A stretch of DNA of 64,000 nt from Aerococcus mictus. GTDB taxonomy: Bacteria; Bacillota; Bacilli; Lactobacillales; Aerococcaceae. Positions 8,246 through 18,914 of the stretch are shown one piece after another (within the stretch, counting starts at the first letter, position 1; each line of letters opens with the position of its first letter). The notes under the pieces are model-generated. The model made no database searches and was not told where the DNA came from. It saw only the letters and a list, made by a program, of their open reading frames with translations. The stretch lies in the NCBI RefSeq assembly GCF_003286595.3, contig NZ_CP132985.1:682001-746000 (forward strand). Reading direction: 5' to 3'. The translations under genes were made by a program, and so were the position numbers.

Positions 8246-8363
8246 ATATACATAAAGGGTATCGATTGACCCTTTGTTAACAAATGTGGTATCTTTTTAT
8301 TGTAGTCCATTAGTTATATACGCCAAAGTCTGTCTTGGTCAAAAATATATAAAAAATAGTTGT

Positions 8364-8396
8364 GGGAAGTTTGGTCACGTCGAACTTCCCTTTTTT
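8364..8396 (+). terminator. Hairpin with T-run in the V-ATPase leader (possible attenuator)
   Basis: GGGAAGTT (8364-8371) pairs with AACTTCCC (8383-8390), followed by six T. This is a canonical intrinsic terminator lying 45 bases before ntpF and downstream of the visible promoter candidates. It would therefore limit entry into the operon. The 302-base gap 8140-8441 holds nothing else that I can name; no riboswitch family was recognised. Confidence 0.7.
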
Positions 8397-8441
8397 CAAA
8401 GATTTTGCTAGATAGGCTAGGTATGTGAGGGGGGTGAAAGT

Positions 8442-8768
8442 ATGGAAAATCAGACATTGGCGCAAGTCTTAGCTGTTGATGAGGAAGCCAATCAATTAAG
8501 TGAAGCAACCCAAGCAAAAATTCAAGAGCTAAAAGACGAAAAAGACAGCCAAATTGAGCAATTTGAGCAAGAAGCAAAAGCGGAATATCGCCAATATGTC
8601 GAATCTTTAGCAAGCTCTAATCAAGAAGCGCTGGAAAACTATAAGCGCCAAGGTGATGAGAAGAATCAGAAAAGAATCGCTAAGCTGGTTGAGGATTATC
8701 AAGCCCATAAAGCAAGTATTGTTGACTATATTGTAGAGGAGGTGAAGAAGGTATATGTCAATTGCTAA
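8442..8768 (+). CDS. ntpF: V-type ATPase subunit G/F-like stalk protein
   Basis: 108 residues, almost entirely a charged coiled coil rich in Glu, Gln, Lys and Ala. This fits the peripheral-stalk subunit that pairs with NtpE in the Enterococcus hirae V-ATPase (NtpF, about 100 residues). Sequence similarity in this family is low, so the call rests on size, coiled-coil character and first position in an otherwise collinear ntp operon. The ribosome site is GAGGGGGGTG. It overlaps the next gene by 14 bases, implying translational coupling. The protein would be cytoplasmic, tethering the catalytic head to NtpI. Confidence 0.8.
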   Translation: MENQTLAQVLAVDEEANQLSEATQAKIQELKDEKDSQIEQFEQEAKAEYRQYVESLASSNQEALENYKRQGDEKNQKRIAKLVEDYQAHKASIVDYIVEEVKKVYVNC

Positions 8769-10728
8769 AATGCAAAAAATTTCATTGATCACCAAGCCTA
8801 CAGATAAAGAACAATTAATTCAATCCCTGCAAGGTGTACAAAATGTGGAAATTAGCGACTTAAGTAGTGAAGATCAGGAGCTTTCAAGTGAAGAACTTGC
8901 TAAGAAAAATAACCGCCAATATGATTATTATCAAAGTTGGTATCGGCGGTCAGAGCAAGCTTTAACGACCTTATCACGCTACCTAACCATTCAGCCGCTA
9001 TTAAGTCGATTGACGACCAAGCGTCCCACATATACCATGAGTGAGTTAATTAAAGCGGTTGACGTTGATCAAGCCCAATCCCTTATTCAAGAGATTGAAC
9101 AATTATCTAAGGACCGCCAAGACCTCATTGATCAAAGGAAAAAAGTTGAACAAGCTCAAAATACCATTAGTAATTGGCGGGCTCTATCAATAAATCCTAG
9201 CGATTTATTAGCAAGTAAACACTTTAAAGCCTTCTTAGGCTACTTACCTAATGATGAGGATCGGTCCTATTTTAATAAGATTAAAGCAGCTGATGGTCTA
9301 GCGATTGAGGAAGTTTTTTCTACCCAGGAACATATTGGGGTTGTCCTGCTACAAGATGAAAGGGACGACAATTCCTATAGTGACTTATTAAATAATAGTC
9401 ACTTTGAGCTGTGGGACTACCCTTACCATGAAGCTCCCGATAAGGTGTATGATGCCTTAGAAGACCACCGCTTATGGCTCAATCGTAGAGAACAAGAATT
9501 AGTGGAAAACTTTAGGAGCTTGGAAGCGCAAATTTTCAATTTACAGCTTGCTTCTGAAACTTTCTATAATCGTAGTCAGCGGGCTTTGGTTGAAGATTTA
9601 GCGCATGATACCAACTATCTCACTTATATTAAAGGGTGGGTGAGTGTCCAAGACCTGGAAAAATTGGAGCAGCAACTTGCTCGTGATTTGGATGACAATC
9701 AATATGCGCTGATTAAAGAGGAAATTAGTCAAAAAGAAATTGACGATGACCAAGTTCCGATTAAGTTAGAGAATAATGCCTTAGTTGAACCCTTTGAAGC
9801 CATTACGCTGATGTATGCCACACCTAATTATCGTGAGACGGATCCGACCCCGTATCTCACCCCATTCTATATGCTGTTTTTTGGGATGATGATGGGAGAC
9901 TTGGGCTATGGTTTAGTGATGTGGATTGTCACCTTCCTGGCTTTAAGGTTTGTGGATATGAAAGATTCCATGCGTAGCACCATGAAAATGGGCCACTTAC
10001 TAAGTTATACCACGATGTTAGTGGGACTCGCCTATGGATCATTCTTTGGGGCTTCATTACCTTTTAAATTAATTGATCCCTTGAACCAAGCCATGCAATT
10101 ATTGATTATTTCGATTGCTTTTGGTTTTGTTCACATGATGGTCGCTTTAATTATTAAGGCGGTGACGGAATGGCGCCGTGGCGACTTCCAGGAAATGTAT
10201 AGCGAAAGTGGTGGCTGGCTACTGATGTTCTTGAGTTTAGCCTTAGTCATTGCTGGCTATGTCTTCAATTACCCCATGCTAATGACGATAGCGGGTGTAA
10301 TTGCGATTATAGCGGCTATCGGTATGATTATTGTTCCTATGGTCTATGCTGATAAGAAAATTGTCGGTTTTGCCAGTGGTTTATATAACTTATATGGCGT
10401 GAGTTCCTATTTAGGTGACTTTGTTTCTTATTCAAGACTGATGGCCTTAGGGCTATCTGGGGGGAGCATCGCCATGGCCTTCAATATGATTGTGGGCTTA
10501 TTACCCGTCCCACTTCGTTTTACAGTGGGGATCGTATTGATTGTTGCCCTGCACGGCTTTAACATGTTCCTTTCACTCTTAAGTGCTTATGTGCACGGAC
10601 TCAGACTTACTTTCGTGGAATTCTTTGGTAAGTTTGTTGAAGGTGGGGGACGTCGCTTTAAGCCGATTGACACCTTACAAAAGTATATTCATTTATCGGA
10701 CGTTAATGAAAATGTAGAAAATAAATAA
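8755..10728 (+). CDS. ntpI: V-type ATPase subunit I (a-subunit)
   Basis: 657 residues of the V-ATPase a/I subunit, the membrane stator that provides the ion half-channels. Residues 1 to about 330 form the cytoplasmic, coiled-coil-containing domain that binds the peripheral stalks. The rest holds about seven to eight membrane helices, starting at the conserved TPFYMLFFGMMMGDLGYGL. The essential Arg-bearing helix region is around SYSRLMALGLSGGSIAMAF. The tail HGLRLTFVEFFGKF is also conserved. The ATG overlaps ntpF, with GAAGG upstream. Together with NtpK it forms the rotor-stator interface for ion flow. Confidence 0.93.
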   Translation: MSIAKMQKISLITKPTDKEQLIQSLQGVQNVEISDLSSEDQELSSEELAKKNNRQYDYYQSWYRRSEQALTTLSRYLTIQPLLSRLTTKRPTYTMSELIKAVDVDQAQSLIQEIEQLSKDRQDLIDQRKKVEQAQNTISNWRALSINPSDLLASKHFKAFLGYLPNDEDRSYFNKIKAADGLAIEEVFSTQEHIGVVLLQDERDDNSYSDLLNNSHFELWDYPYHEAPDKVYDALEDHRLWLNRREQELVENFRSLEAQIFNLQLASETFYNRSQRALVEDLAHDTNYLTYIKGWVSVQDLEKLEQQLARDLDDNQYALIKEEISQKEIDDDQVPIKLENNALVEPFEAITLMYATPNYRETDPTPYLTPFYMLFFGMMMGDLGYGLVMWIVTFLALRFVDMKDSMRSTMKMGHLLSYTTMLVGLAYGSFFGASLPFKLIDPLNQAMQLLIISIAFGFVHMMVALIIKAVTEWRRGDFQEMYSESGGWLLMFLSLALVIAGYVFNYPMLMTIAGVIAIIAAIGMIIVPMVYADKKIVGFASGLYNLYGVSSYLGDFVSYSRLMALGLSGGSIAMAFNMIVGLLPVPLRFTVGIVLIVALHGFNMFLSLLSAYVHGLRLTFVEFFGKFVEGGGRRFKPIDTLQKYIHLSDVNENVENK

Positions 10729-11223
<495 letters not shown>

Positions 11224-11244
11224 GCATGATAAAGGAGGACGGAT

Positions 11245-11826
11245 ATGGCTACAATTAAGCAACTAACTGAAGAAGTGTACAAAGAAGTCCGTTCAGAAAA
11301 TGAAGCCAAGCTGGATCATGCCAAAGCAACATTAGAAAAAGACATAAGTGATGCCAAGGAGCAAAGCCAGGCCAAATGGCAAAAGCAAAAAGAAAAAGCT
11401 GAACGTGACTATCATGATAATCTAGAAAGACAAAAGCAAAGTTATAGTAATCAATTAAATCAAGACCTCTTAGCTAAGAAGCAAGAATTAATTCAGCAGG
11501 CATTTAAAGAAGCTCAACTGGCCTTAAGCCAACTCAGTCAAGCGGACTTTGTTAGCATGCTGGACCGGGCGCTTTCAGCGATTCCACAAGCAGAAAATAC
11601 CCAAATTGTTATTGGAGAGCTGAGTCAGAAGCAACTGGGTCAAGAGGCTAAGCTAAGCCTGCAAGAAAAATATCCCCACATTCGTTTTAGCCAAGACTTA
11701 CTTAAAGGACATGGTGGGGTAGTTATTGAGCAAGAAACCATGAACTATGATCTGACTTTTGACCAATTGATTCGTGAACAAGAAGATCATCTATCTGTCT
11801 ACGTTGCTAAACAATTGAATGATTAG
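11245..11826 (+). CDS. ntpE: V-type ATPase subunit E (peripheral stalk)
   Basis: 193 residues. The N-terminal two thirds is a long charged helix (repeated Lys/Glu/Gln segments such as AKWQKQKEKAERDY), and the C-terminal part is a small alpha/beta head ending in TFDQLIREQEDHL. This is the architecture of subunit E, which pairs with the NtpF-type coiled coil to form the peripheral stalk and binds the catalytic head. It sits in the expected slot between ntpK and ntpC. An AGGAGG site lies seven bases before the ATG. Function is inferred from family and operon position. Confidence 0.9.
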   Translation: MATIKQLTEEVYKEVRSENEAKLDHAKATLEKDISDAKEQSQAKWQKQKEKAERDYHDNLERQKQSYSNQLNQDLLAKKQELIQQAFKEAQLALSQLSQADFVSMLDRALSAIPQAENTQIVIGELSQKQLGQEAKLSLQEKYPHIRFSQDLLKGHGGVVIEQETMNYDLTFDQLIREQEDHLSVYVAKQLND

Positions 11827-11842
11827 AAGGGAGAAGATAGCT

Positions 11843-12865
11843 GTGACTGAAACAAGTTATGCGAGTTTAAATGTCACTGTACGTATCCATGAAGAAGAAT
11901 TCCTGGATAAGAGCGACTATCAAGCCTTACTAAGCGCCAAAAACTTGGAAGACGCTATCGCTCAATTACAGCATAGTGCTTATCGGATTCCTGATGACAT
12001 TCTATCAAGTCGTGATTTTGATGGTTTCTTAATCGACCGGCTCATGCAGGCTATGCAAGAAGTTTATCAAAACATTCCTGACCAAAAGGTAGTCGATCTT
12101 TTAGGTCTGCGGTATAGCTATCATAACGCCAAGGTTATTTTTAAAGAGTTATTTAGTGACCAAGACTTTCATCATATGTATTTGCCAGCCGGCCCCTATC
12201 AGATAGATAGTTTGCGGCAGGCGATAAAAACTGGCAAGTCATCGGTCATTGATCAGCGCATGCTTGAAGCCATTAATACGGTGAGGACCTATGTTGAGGA
12301 CACCAAACAAATTAATGACATTTCGGTGATGCTCGATGACGCCTATTTGTCTCACATTCACTATTTGGCTTTAGCCATTGATGATGACCAAGTGACTGAA
12401 TGGGTGGCTTTACGGATTGATTTAGAGAATTTATCTCTTTTACTACGTGCCATGCAACAGAAGCGGTCGAGTTCCTTCATTCGTTCATTACTCAATGAAC
12501 ACGGCTCTATTCCGCTTTCTTCACTCTTAGAATGGGCTGAGAATAAGGATTATTCCAGTATTTTTAAGGCCTATGAAGTGAAGGATTATGGGGAACATTT
12601 TAGCCAAGTCTTATCTGAAACGGAAAGTGAACTATCCAATCAAGATAGAATTTCCCTAGATGGTTTAGATGCGGCTATTGAAGGCGTCATTAGTGACCAC
12701 TTGCGTGATGCGCGTTTACAAGCCTTTGGCCCCCTACCAGTCTTGGCTTATCTTTACTTTTTAAATAACGAAGTGACCAATTTGCGCTTGATACTTGTTG
12801 GTAAGAGTAACCAAATTGATGAAAACAAGCTAAAAGAAAGGATGCGGCCGATATATGACGAGTAA
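11843..12865 (+). CDS. ntpC: V-type ATPase subunit C (central stalk d-type)
   Basis: 340 residues of the vacuolar ATPase subunit d/C family, the funnel-shaped central-stalk piece that joins the DG shaft to the c-ring. Typical features are the YALSNV-like N-terminus here reading TSYASLNVTVR, KVIFKELF in the first third, and a C-terminal NLRLILVGK segment. I prefer GTG 11843 because AAGGGAG lies nine bases upstream; an in-frame ATG at 11819 would overlap ntpE and lacks a ribosome site. The length then matches E. hirae NtpC (about 335). It overlaps ntpG by 11 bases. Confidence 0.9.
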   Translation: MTETSYASLNVTVRIHEEEFLDKSDYQALLSAKNLEDAIAQLQHSAYRIPDDILSSRDFDGFLIDRLMQAMQEVYQNIPDQKVVDLLGLRYSYHNAKVIFKELFSDQDFHHMYLPAGPYQIDSLRQAIKTGKSSVIDQRMLEAINTVRTYVEDTKQINDISVMLDDAYLSHIHYLALAIDDDQVTEWVALRIDLENLSLLLRAMQQKRSSSFIRSLLNEHGSIPLSSLLEWAENKDYSSIFKAYEVKDYGEHFSQVLSETESELSNQDRISLDGLDAAIEGVISDHLRDARLQAFGPLPVLAYLYFLNNEVTNLRLILVGKSNQIDENKLKERMRPIYDE

Positions 12866-13166
12866 AATAGGAGTAGTTGGTGAAAAACAAGTTGTCACTG
12901 CTTTTCAACTCATTGGTTTTGACGCTTATCCTGTGGTTAGTGGCGACGAAGCTCGCCGTACCATTCATCATTTAGCTGAAAATAATTATGGGATTATTTA
13001 TTTGACAGAAAGTCTTGCCAAGGAAATCCCAGAAACCATTTCTTTTTACGATTCCCAAGTCACTCCAGCAATTATTCTTATCCCAACAAATAATGGCAGC
13101 TTGGGAATTGGTAAGAAACGTGTGAATGATAATGTCGAAAAAGCTGTTGGACAAAATATTTTATAG
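12855..13166 (+). CDS. ntpG: V-type ATPase subunit F (NtpG)
   Basis: 103 residues of the V-ATPase F subunit family (called NtpG in E. hirae), a small Rossmann-like protein of the central shaft that binds NtpD and helps activate ATP hydrolysis. Visible motifs are KIGVVGEKQVVTAFQLIGFD at the N-terminus, GIIYLTESLAKEIPE in the middle, and AIILIP followed by a short C-terminal helix. It overlaps the end of ntpC, so translation is probably coupled. Position and length match the E. hirae operon. Confidence 0.93.
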   Translation: MTSKIGVVGEKQVVTAFQLIGFDAYPVVSGDEARRTIHHLAENNYGIIYLTESLAKEIPETISFYDSQVTPAIILIPTNNGSLGIGKKRVNDNVEKAVGQNIL

Positions 13167-13184
13167 GATGAAGGAGGAAACTAG

Positions 13185-14966
13185 TTGAAATCAGGAAAAA
13201 TTATTGAAGTTTCTGGTCCTTTAGTAAAAGCCAAAGATATGGACGATGCAGCTGTTCAAGAAGTTTGCCGGGTAGGGAATTTAAACCTCATCGGTGAAAT
13301 TATTGAAATGCATCAAGACGTGGCTTATATTCAGGTTTATGAAGAAACCTCAGGAATTAAACCAGGCGAACCCGTTCACCCAACGGGGTCTCCACTCTCT
13401 GTAGAATTGGGGCCTGGATTGTTAACCAAAATGTTTGATGGGATCCAACGTCCCTTAGATGAATTTATGCAAGTCACTGAGTCGAATTACCTGGTTAGAG
13501 GATCAGAAGTCGACTCCCTTGACCACCAAGCAGTGTGGACTTTCCAAGCCACTAAATCAGTAGGTGATGAAGTAGTCAGTGGTGATATTGTAGGTACCGT
13601 TCAAGAAGGATCAGTGATTGAACACCGCATCCTCGTTCCTAATGGGGTGAGTGGGACCATTGAAAGCATTGAATCAGGCGACTATACCCTCGATGATGAT
13701 GTCTATTCGATTCGCTTAAAAGACAGTGACCAAGTAAAATCCTTCGGGATGTCTCAACGTTGGCCTGTGCGTGTCGGAAGACCCTTTAAGCAAAAATTCT
13801 TACCGCATGAAATTATGACGACAGGACAACGGGTAATTGATACCTTCTTCCCAATTACTAAGGGCGGGGCAGCAGCCATCCCTGGGCCTTTCGGTGCTGG
13901 GAAAACCGTCTTGCAACACCAAATTGCCAAGTATGCTGACGCTGACATTGTGGTTTACGTTGGTTGTGGTGAACGTGGTAACGAGATGACCGAAGTTATT
14001 GATGAATTTCCTAAATTGATTGACCCCAAAACGGGTGAATCGATCATGGAACGGACGGTCTTGATTGCTAATACCTCTAACATGCCAGTGGCAGCCCGGG
14101 AAGCCTCGATCTATACAGGGATAACCATCGCTGAATATTTCCGTGACATGGGATATTCTGTCGCTATCATGGCTGACTCGACTTCTCGTTGGGCTGAAGC
14201 CTTGCGGGAAATGTCAGGTCGTTTGGAAGAAATGCCAGGGGACGAAGGTTATCCAGCTTATTTGGGTAGTCGTTTGGCTGAATATTATGAACGTGCCGGA
14301 ATGGTTGAGACTCTGGGCTCTGATGAACGCCGTGGGGCAGTTACCGCAGTGGGTGCGGTTTCACCTCCAGGGGGAGATACCTCAGAACCCGTTACCCAAA
14401 ATACCATGCGGGTGATTAAGGTTTATTGGGGCTTGGATGCTAACCTCTCCCAACAAAGACACTTCCCAGCGGTTAACTGGCTGGATTCTTATTCTCTCTA
14501 CCAAAAAGAAGTGACTGAGGGAATTTCAAAAGAACTCGATGTGGATTGGACGGGTATGGTCACTAAGTCTATGGCGATTCTACAAGAAGAGGATAGCCTC
14601 CAAGAAATTGTCCGTTTAGTTGGTGTGGATGCCCTGTCTCAAGAAGACCGTCTGACTCTGGTTATCGCTCGTATGTTGAGAGAAGATTATTTACAACAAA
14701 ACTCTTATGATGAAGTCGACACCAAGACTTCTTCAGAAAAGCAGTTTAAGATGTTAAGAAATATTCTAGCTTTCAACAGTGAAGCGCGTAAAGCCATGGA
14801 ATTAGGGGCTTATTATGATGAGATTGTGGAAGGAACTTCAACCATCCGTGAGCAAATCGCCCGGATGAAATATGTTCCAGAAGCTGAAATTTCCAAGTTG
14901 GATGACTTGAACAATTCAATCAAACCGACTATGCAGGAAGTTGTTCAAAAAGGAGGCGTGAAATAG
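13185..14966 (+). CDS. ntpA: V-type ATPase catalytic subunit A
   Basis: 593 residues of the catalytic A subunit, which hydrolyses ATP in the cytoplasmic head. The Walker A loop is [11 protein letters not shown] (near residue 233), preceded by the A-subunit-specific non-homologous insert (about 115-185). The Walker B region is [23 protein letters not shown], split here as [10 protein letters not shown] followed by EALREMSGR. The start codon is TTG, supported by an AAGGAGG site nine bases upstream; no better ATG is nearby. The end overlaps ntpB by one base (TAGTG). Length and motifs are normal for the family, so the subunit should be active. Confidence 0.97.
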   Translation: MKSGKIIEVSGPLVKAKDMDDAAVQEVCRVGNLNLIGEIIEMHQDVAYIQVYEETSGIKPGEPVHPTGSPLSVELGPGLLTKMFDGIQRPLDEFMQVTESNYLVRGSEVDSLDHQAVWTFQATKSVGDEVVSGDIVGTVQEGSVIEHRILVPNGVSGTIESIESGDYTLDDDVYSIRLKDSDQVKSFGMSQRWPVRVGRPFKQKFLPHEIMTTGQRVIDTFFPITKGGAAAIPGPFGAGKTVLQHQIAKYADADIVVYVGCGERGNEMTEVIDEFPKLIDPKTGESIMERTVLIANTSNMPVAAREASIYTGITIAEYFRDMGYSVAIMADSTSRWAEALREMSGRLEEMPGDEGYPAYLGSRLAEYYERAGMVETLGSDERRGAVTAVGAVSPPGGDTSEPVTQNTMRVIKVYWGLDANLSQQRHFPAVNWLDSYSLYQKEVTEGISKELDVDWTGMVTKSMAILQEEDSLQEIVRLVGVDALSQEDRLTLVIARMLREDYLQQNSYDEVDTKTSSEKQFKMLRNILAFNSEARKAMELGAYYDEIVEGTSTIREQIARMKYVPEAEISKLDDLNNSIKPTMQEVVQKGGVK

Positions 14967-16405
14967 TGCAAAGAGAATATAAATCCATTGTTGATATTTC
15001 GGGCCCGTTAATGGTTGTCGATGACGTATCAGGTGTCGGGTATAACGAACTTGTTGAAATTAAAATGCAAAACGGCGAGTCCCGCATTGGTGAAGTGCTT
15101 GAAGTTCAAGAAGACAAGGCCATTGTCCAAATTTATGGGGGTGGCTCAGGGATTAATATCCGTGACTCCCGGGTTCGTTTCCAAGGCCATCCTTTGGAAT
15201 TCGGTGTGTCAGAGGACATTATTGGCCGAACTTTTGATGGTTTAGGGAATGTGGTTGATGGTGGCCCAACACCGATTCCAGAACAATCCCGTGATGTTAA
15301 TGGTCAGGTAATCAACCCCATGGCCCGGGAATACCCGGATGAATTTATCCAAACCGGGATTTCAACCATTGACCATATGAACTCCTTAGTCCGGGGGCAA
15401 AAATTACCTATCTTCTCTGGATCTGGTTTGCCCCATAAGGAATTAGCTGCCCAAATTGCCCGTCAAGCGACTGTTTTAAATGACGATGAAAACTTTGCGG
15501 TTGTTTTTGCCGCTATGGGGGTCACCTTCGAGGATGCCCAATTCTTCATTGATAGTTTTAAAGAAACTGGGGCCATTGACCGGTCAGTGATGTTTATCAA
15601 CTTGGCCGATGACCCTTCCATTGAACGTTTGGCTACTCCTAAAGTGGCCTTAACGGCAGCTGAATACCTAGCCTATGAAAAGGACATGCACGTCTTAGTG
15701 ATCATGACAGACATGACTAACTATTGTGAAGCCTTGCGGGAAGTGTCTGCTGCTCGGCGGGAAGTGCCGGGACGTCGTGGCTATCCTGGTTACCTTTATA
15801 CCGACTTGGCCGGAATCTATGAACGTGCCGGTCGGATTAAGGACGCTAAAGGTTCAGTGACTCAAATTCCAATTTTAACCATGCCTGAAGATGATATTAC
15901 CCACCCAATTCCTGACTTAACCGGTTATATTACTGAAGGACAAATTATTTTGGATAAGGAATTGAACCACCAAGGGATTACTCCTCCGATTGATGTTTTA
16001 CCTTCCTTGTCACGTTTAAAAGATGATGGGACCGGTGAAGGGAAAACCCGCGAAGACCATGCCGACACCATGAACCAACTCTTTGCAGCCTATGCCAAGG
16101 GGAAAGAAGCGCGTGAATTAGCGGTTGTCTTAGGTGAATCAGCTCTTTCTGATACGGATAAACTTTACTTAAAATTTGCTGAGCGTTTTGAAAAAGAATA
16201 TGTCAACCAAGGTTTCGATACCAACCGAACCATCTATGAAACCTTAGACCTGGCTTGGCAATTGTTAACCATCCTACCGAAATCAGAACTAACTCGGATT
16301 AATGATAAGTATATTGAAAAATACTATCCGAAATCTGATCAGGGATCGGAAGACCAAGAATCAGACAATAAGCAAGCTGATCAAGAAAGTCATGAAGAGG
16401 CCTAG
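14966..16405 (+). CDS. ntpB: V-type ATPase regulatory subunit B
   Basis: 479 residues of the non-catalytic B subunit that alternates with A in the head. The P-loop position is degenerate, reading [17 protein letters not shown] instead of a Walker A motif, as expected for B. Other B-type marks are [17 protein letters not shown] and the [17 protein letters not shown] segment, in which the nucleotide-site Arg lies at the A-B interface. The start is GTG overlapping the ntpA stop, with AGGAGG seven bases upstream. The last 24 residues are an acidic Gln/Glu/Asp tail not shared by most B subunits. Function is otherwise standard. Confidence 0.97.
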   Translation: MQREYKSIVDISGPLMVVDDVSGVGYNELVEIKMQNGESRIGEVLEVQEDKAIVQIYGGGSGINIRDSRVRFQGHPLEFGVSEDIIGRTFDGLGNVVDGGPTPIPEQSRDVNGQVINPMAREYPDEFIQTGISTIDHMNSLVRGQKLPIFSGSGLPHKELAAQIARQATVLNDDENFAVVFAAMGVTFEDAQFFIDSFKETGAIDRSVMFINLADDPSIERLATPKVALTAAEYLAYEKDMHVLVIMTDMTNYCEALREVSAARREVPGRRGYPGYLYTDLAGIYERAGRIKDAKGSVTQIPILTMPEDDITHPIPDLTGYITEGQIILDKELNHQGITPPIDVLPSLSRLKDDGTGEGKTREDHADTMNQLFAAYAKGKEARELAVVLGESALSDTDKLYLKFAERFEKEYVNQGFDTNRTIYETLDLAWQLLTILPKSELTRINDKYIEKYYPKSDQGSEDQESDNKQADQESHEEA

Positions 16406-16425
16406 TGAAGAAGGGGTGATATTTT

Positions 16426-17064
16426 ATGGCAAATGCTTTAAATGTTAAGCCTACTCGGATGGAATTGCAAAAACTCCAAGGCAATCTTTCCATAGCAACT
16501 CGCGGCCATAAATTGTTAAAAGATAAGCAAGATGAGCTAATGCGTCAGTTTATTGACCTCATTCGAAAAAATAATGACCTTCGTCAAGAGGTCGAAGCAG
16601 ACCTATCCTTAGCTCTGGAAAATTTTGTGCTTGCATCTGCCCTGGTTAACGAGGCTTACATTGATGAATTAGTGGCCATACCTAGTCAGAGTGTGGAACT
16701 TGAAATTCGTCATGAAAATATTATGAGTGTCGATGTTCCTAAGATGAATTTCCACTATTCAGATGAATACCAAGAAGGTAAGGATCGTAACACTTATAGT
16801 TTCTTAAATACTGCAAGTGAGTTAGATGACGCGATTGCAACCTTAAATCAAGTCATGCCTAAGTTATTAGAACTCAGTGAAATTGAAAAGACCTGTCAGT
16901 TAATGGCTGATGATATTGAATCAACCAGACGACGGGTGAATGCCTTGGAATATCGGGTTATTCCCGATACCAAGGAAACGATCGCTTATATTCAAAGTAA
17001 ATTAGAAGAGAATGAGCGATCCACTAAGACCCGGATGATCAAAATTAAAGACATGAACGGGTAG
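16426..17064 (+). CDS. ntpD: V-type ATPase subunit D (central shaft)
   Basis: 212 residues of subunit D, the long antiparallel coiled-coil rotor shaft that turns inside the A3B3 head. The N-terminus has the family sequence VKPTRMELQKLQGNLSIA and the C-terminus RRRVNALEYRVIPDTKETI; both ends form the coiled coil, and a less conserved middle binds NtpG. It is the last gene of the operon and is followed by a strong terminator. E. hirae has ntpH and ntpJ after ntpD; neither is present here. Confidence 0.95.
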   Translation: MANALNVKPTRMELQKLQGNLSIATRGHKLLKDKQDELMRQFIDLIRKNNDLRQEVEADLSLALENFVLASALVNEAYIDELVAIPSQSVELEIRHENIMSVDVPKMNFHYSDEYQEGKDRNTYSFLNTASELDDAIATLNQVMPKLLELSEIEKTCQLMADDIESTRRRVNALEYRVIPDTKETIAYIQSKLEENERSTKTRMIKIKDMNG

Positions 17065-17073
17065 TCGCGATGA

Positions 17074-17118
17074 AAAGTCCCTGCTTTTGGTCTAGTTAGA
17101 CCTAGCAGGGCTTTTTAT
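17074..17118 (+). terminator. Terminator of the V-ATPase operon
   Basis: An outer stem (AGTCCCTGCT / AGCAGGGCT) encloses an inner perfect stem (GGTCT / AGACC), followed by a T-run. It closes the nine-gene operon. Confidence 0.88.
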
Positions 17119-17138
17119 TTGGATATTTTTTGCTATTC

Positions 17139-17168
17139 TTGAACTATGGACTTCCTTTGGTCTATAAT
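17139..17168 (+). promoter_or_regulatory. Promoter of the amino-acid ABC transporter
   Basis: TTGAAC and TATAAT are separated by 18 bases, about 100 bases before the transporter gene. The leader between them and the gene shows no recognised regulatory fold. Confidence 0.7.
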
Positions 17169-17267
17169 AGAGAAATGTTCTATCAATAAGGGAGTAGAGA
17201 GCTTTGTGAATATAACTTTTATTTCTTATTTTAGAACCACTCAAATAGAAGATTGGAGCGAAGATAT

Positions 17268-18914
17268 ATGTCAAAGAGATTTGGAGCAGCGCTTTCTTTT
17301 CTCTTGTTAACCTTATCCCTTTTGGTTGGTTTAGCTAGTCCACTAAGGGTAGATGCTGCTGAAAATCAGCCAAGAATTGAGGTTGATCAAGAAGCTCTTA
17401 ATCAGGGATTAGAGACACCTGGTGTATTAAGAGTAGGGATGGAAGCAAATTATGCTCCCTATAATTGGAGTCAAACGACAGACGCTAATGGCGCCATCGA
17501 AATTAGTAACGCTAGTGGGGAATATGCTAATGGTTACGATGTGCAAATAGCCAAGCAAATTGCCGATGCTTTAGGGCTAAAGCTAGAAATCGTAAAGATG
17601 GAATGGGATGGTTTGCCACCTGCCTTACAATCGGCAAAAATTGATGCCATTGTAGCGGGAATGTCACCGACACCTGAACGGGAAAAACAAATCGATTTTA
17701 CCGATGAATATTATGGCTCAGACATGGTTGTAGTGACCTTAAAGGATGGTCCTTATGCCAATGCCCAATCCATTAATGACTTTAATGGGGCCAAGGTAAC
17801 CGCACAATTAAATACTTTCCACGTTGATTTACTCGATCAAATGCAAGGAATTGACAAACAAACCCCAATGGATTCTTTCCCAACTATGATCTCTTCCTTG
17901 CTAAGTAATAAGATTGATGCCTATATTTCAGACCGGCCGGGAGCCCTCTCTGCTGTCGCTGCTAATCCGGACTTAAAGATTGTTTCCTTTGATGAAGGGA
18001 AGGGCTTTGATACGGGGGATATTGCTAACTGGTCCTCCGTCGGACTCCGCAAAGATTCACCTTTAATGGAACCAATTAACCAAGCCTTAGCGACCATTCC
18101 AGATAAGGATCGGGAAAACCTGATGCAAGAAATGGTTGATTTAAATAATCGCGGCGAAGATATTGGTTTTTGGGGTGAAGTGGCCAGCATCTGGTCGACT
18201 TACAAGGGTCAATTGCTTAAAGGTGCTGCGACGACCATGTATATTGCCTTGATATCTACCATTGTCGGCTTTCTAATTGGTTTATTGATTGCGATTTATC
18301 GGTCGATGCCAATTGGCGAAAGTAGCGGGATAGTATCTATCTTATACAAAGTGGTTGAATTCTTGATTACGGCTTATATTGAAGTCTTCCGGGGGACCCC
18401 AATGATGGTCCAAGCCATGATGATTTTCTATGGGTCGAAATTATTCCTAGGGATTGATATGAGTTCCATGTTCGCTGCCTTGCTCATTGTTTCAGTGAAT
18501 ACCGGTGCTTACCTCGCTGAAGTTATCCGGGGTGGGATTATCGGTGTCGACGATGGTCAATCAGAAGCGGCTAAAGCAATTGGTATGAATCACTTCCAAA
18601 CCATGACCTATGTGGTCTTACCCCAAGCGATTCGTAGTATATTACCTGCTTTAGGAAATGAGTTTGTGATTAATATCAAGGACACCTCAGTCTTAAATGT
18701 TATTGCTGTTACTGAACTATTCTTTGTTTCTAAATCGGCAGCCGGGACTACCTATCTGACCTTCCAAACTTTCTTCATCACAGCGATTATTTACTTCGTA
18801 CTGACCTTTACCACGACCCGCTTACTACGCTTGGTGGAAAAGAAGATGTCGGGAAGCGATACTTATACTGTCTATCAATCATCGACTAGTGAGGTGAATA
18901 TTCATGAAAAATGA
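17268..18914 (+). CDS. Amino-acid ABC transporter, fused binding protein and permease
   Basis: 548 residues. An N-terminal signal sequence ([17 protein letters not shown]) is followed by a periplasmic-type binding domain of the amino-acid family (about 45-290, with [14 protein letters not shown] and [15 protein letters not shown]). A His/Glu/Gln/Arg-type permease domain (about 315-530) follows, with several helices and the EAA loop [12 protein letters not shown]. This is the GlnP-type fusion common in Lactobacillales for polar amino acids such as glutamine or glutamate; exact specificity cannot be read. I chose ATG 17268 with GGAG nine bases upstream rather than TTG 17253. It overlaps its ATPase gene by 11 bases. 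Confidence 0.92.
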   Translation: MSKRFGAALSFLLLTLSLLVGLASPLRVDAAENQPRIEVDQEALNQGLETPGVLRVGMEANYAPYNWSQTTDANGAIEISNASGEYANGYDVQIAKQIADALGLKLEIVKMEWDGLPPALQSAKIDAIVAGMSPTPEREKQIDFTDEYYGSDMVVVTLKDGPYANAQSINDFNGAKVTAQLNTFHVDLLDQMQGIDKQTPMDSFPTMISSLLSNKIDAYISDRPGALSAVAANPDLKIVSFDEGKGFDTGDIANWSSVGLRKDSPLMEPINQALATIPDKDRENLMQEMVDLNNRGEDIGFWGEVASIWSTYKGQLLKGAATTMYIALISTIVGFLIGLLIAIYRSMPIGESSGIVSILYKVVEFLITAYIEVFRGTPMMVQAMMIFYGSKLFLGIDMSSMFAALLIVSVNTGAYLAEVIRGGIIGVDDGQSEAAKAIGMNHFQTMTYVVLPQAIRSILPALGNEFVINIKDTSVLNVIAVTELFFVSKSAAGTTYLTFQTFFITAIIYFVLTFTTTRLLRLVEKKMSGSDTYTVYQSSTSEVNIHEK

